In this document: piece by piece, positions 36,275-37,345 of the stretch
Numbering within the stretch: the stretch's first letter is position 1
Layout: each line of letters opens with the position of its first letter
Source of the DNA: an uncultured Thalassovita sp.
GTDB taxonomy: Bacteria; Bacteroidota; Bacteroidia; Cytophagales; Flammeovirgaceae
Length of the DNA stretch: 37,345 nucleotides
Direction of reading: 5' to 3'
NCBI GenBank assembly: GCA_937129345.1
Contig: CAKZMZ010000161.1
Location: 1-37,345, forward strand
Program-made: the position numbers and the translations under genes
Notes under the pieces: model-generated
Databases searched by the model: none
What the model saw: only the letters and a program-made list of their open reading frames with translations
Told to the model about the DNA's origin: nothing

Positions 36275-37174
36275 TTAAGCTAAAAACCTATTGAGCACTT
36301 TTATAATGAGTGCATCTATAACAGCATGTGGTTTTTTAGAAAAAGTGCCTTTTGCCCTGTTAGCAATCAATGCATTTACAGAAAGCATCTCATGCTTGAG
36401 CATTTGACCAAAAGCATAGTAAGTGGCCGTTTCCATCTCAAAATTGGTCAGTTTAAAACCCTGACTCCGAAAACTTCTGAGTTTTTCAAACAAATCTGCA
36501 TTTCTTACAGGTGCCCGCAATACTCTGCCTTGTGGAGCATAAAAACCAGGACTAGTAATGGTATTGCCCTCAAGCATGTCGTGTCCGATTTTTTGCAGCA
36601 ACTCAGGAGAACAAGTGGTAAAGTATGGCGTAGTTTGGAGGTTTGCATGCTTTTTAAGCGACTTGCAAAGTTCTTTTTGCTCTTTTTTCTGCGATAATTT
36701 ATAAAAATCCATCAGGTTGTCTAAACCTACCGCATTGATCGATACCAAATGCGCATTGAGCCTTGTTCGCACTTGAACGGCACCTGAGGTACCGATTCTT
36801 ACAATCTTAAGTTTTTTCTTCCTGCTCTTGCGCTTGCGATTTTTAAGGTTGATGCTGGCCAAGACATCCAACTCTGTCATTAAGATTTCTACATTATCGG
36901 GGCCAATACCGCTTGAAATTACCGTTATGCGTTTATTATTGAACGTACCTGTATGCGTTATGAACTCCCTTTTGTTCATCTCAAAATCTACCGTATCAAA
37001 ATAGCGGCTTACTTGATGTACCCGACCGGGATCGCCAACAATGATGATATTTTGTGCAATGTCTTGCGGGCGCAGTTGTAAATGGTACACACTACCATCA
37101 GGATTGAGAATCAATTCAGATTCTGGGAAATCTACCGAAAGGCTTTTGATTTTTTTTGCATGGGGTGAATGCAT
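36275..37174 (-). CDS. Nucleoside phosphorylase (uridine/purine type)
   Basis: The 299-residue protein belongs to the NP-I family. GDPGRV near residue 47-52 and RIGTSGAV give the phosphate-binding site, and NFEMETATYYAF contains the Glu that binds ribose. It phosphorolyses nucleosides to a free base and ribose-1-phosphate. The FEMETAT motif resembles uridine phosphorylase (FEMESAT) but the base specificity cannot be decided. Starts at ATG 37174. It is followed by a lipoprotein gene on the same strand, 41 bases away, probably unrelated in function. Confidence 0.88.
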   Translation of the reverse strand: MHSPHAKKIKSLSVDFPESELILNPDGSVYHLQLRPQDIAQNIIIVGDPGRVHQVSRYFDTVDFEMNKREFITHTGTFNNKRITVISSGIGPDNVEILMTELDVLASINLKNRKRKSRKKKLKIVRIGTSGAVQVRTRLNAHLVSINAVGLDNLMDFYKLSQKKEQKELCKSLKKHANLQTTPYFTTCSPELLQKIGHDMLEGNTITSPGFYAPQGRVLRAPVRNADLFEKLRSFRSQGFKLTNFEMETATYYAFGQMLKHEMLSVNALIANRAKGTFSKKPHAVIDALIIKVLNRFLA

Positions 37175-37256
37175 AAAGAAAGCTTAAAAAATGCTAAAAA
37201 TAAGATGCTGCAATTTAGCATTTTCAAAGCAAAAATTTATTTGATGAGCCACTGAT

Positions 37257-37345
37257 TTAAGTTCCTAAAATCCAGAGCAAAATCAAAACGACGATGATGG
37301 CCACATAGGCCAAGCGCTTTTTGTCTCGGTACCAGAGTTCGCTCA
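37257..37345 (-). CDS. 3' end of a membrane protein (partial)
   Basis: The last 28 residues of a reading frame that enters from beyond the right edge are visible on the minus strand: SELWYRDKKRLAYVAIIVVL continuing ILLWILGT to a TAA at 37257-37259. A basic stretch (YRDKKR) followed by a hydrophobic segment indicates a C-terminal transmembrane helix. The family cannot be told from this fragment. It is the only 5' context for the nucleoside phosphorylase gene, 82 bases downstream. Confidence 0.6.
   Translation of the reverse strand, partial: SELWYRDKKRLAYVAIIVVLILLWILGT

Overview
The window looks like chromosomal DNA of a Bacteroidota bacterium, most likely a marine-type member of the Cytophagales. 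The DNA is AT-rich. Several genes are preceded by the Bacteroidota -7 promoter element TAnnTTTG. Families typical of the phylum are present (DUF4270, DUF4340, a SiaC/DUF1987 protein, a Thermus-type isocitrate dehydrogenase with a C-terminal extension, many short-signal lipoproteins with a Cys lipobox). The lineage is inferred from these traits, not from a search.

Layout. 1-6.5 kb: a DUF4340 membrane-anchored protein (-), release factor 3 (+), an eboA-like plus TatD-hydrolase (eboB-like) pair (+), then a transglutaminase-like protein and a SiaC-family protein (-). 6.6-12.3 kb: an M42 peptidase, an outer-membrane beta-barrel protein, a tightly packed run of glycosyltransferase 4, biotin carrier protein, RNase HII and patatin (+), and a small nine-cysteine zinc-ribbon protein (-). 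12.5-16.6 kb: a MATE transporter (+), a frameshifted SRPBCC gene behind dinB (-), and a divergent DUF2202 ferritin-like secreted protein (+). 16.7-25.6 kb: isocitrate dehydrogenase (+), a SCO lipoprotein (-), a fatty acid desaturase (+), gyrB, xseA-xseB and a DUF445 membrane protein (all -). 25.9-30.8 kb: a lipoprotein glutathione peroxidase and sterol-desaturase-family protein (+), methylglyoxal synthase (-), an M48 lipoprotein protease (+), then infC, rpmI and rplT (+). 30.8-37.3 kb: a minus-strand block of ridA, glmS, DUF4270, a lone GT5 N-terminal domain, a lipoprotein, a nucleoside phosphorylase and the 3' end of a membrane protein.

Most of the window is core metabolism, translation and DNA maintenance. 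I see no tRNA, rRNA, CRISPR array, insertion sequence, phage or defence island. Seven intrinsic terminators are clear, several of them between convergent genes. Four or five genes begin with non-ATG codons, including infC, which appears to start at ATT.

The points most worth a second look are the isolated eboA-eboB pair, the half-length 'glycogen synthase' whose KTGGL motif is degenerate, the ATT start and downstream terminator of infC, the single-base frameshift in the SRPBCC gene, and the DUF2202 protein that has lost a usual metal ligand. I did not find a convincing wholly new multi-gene system.
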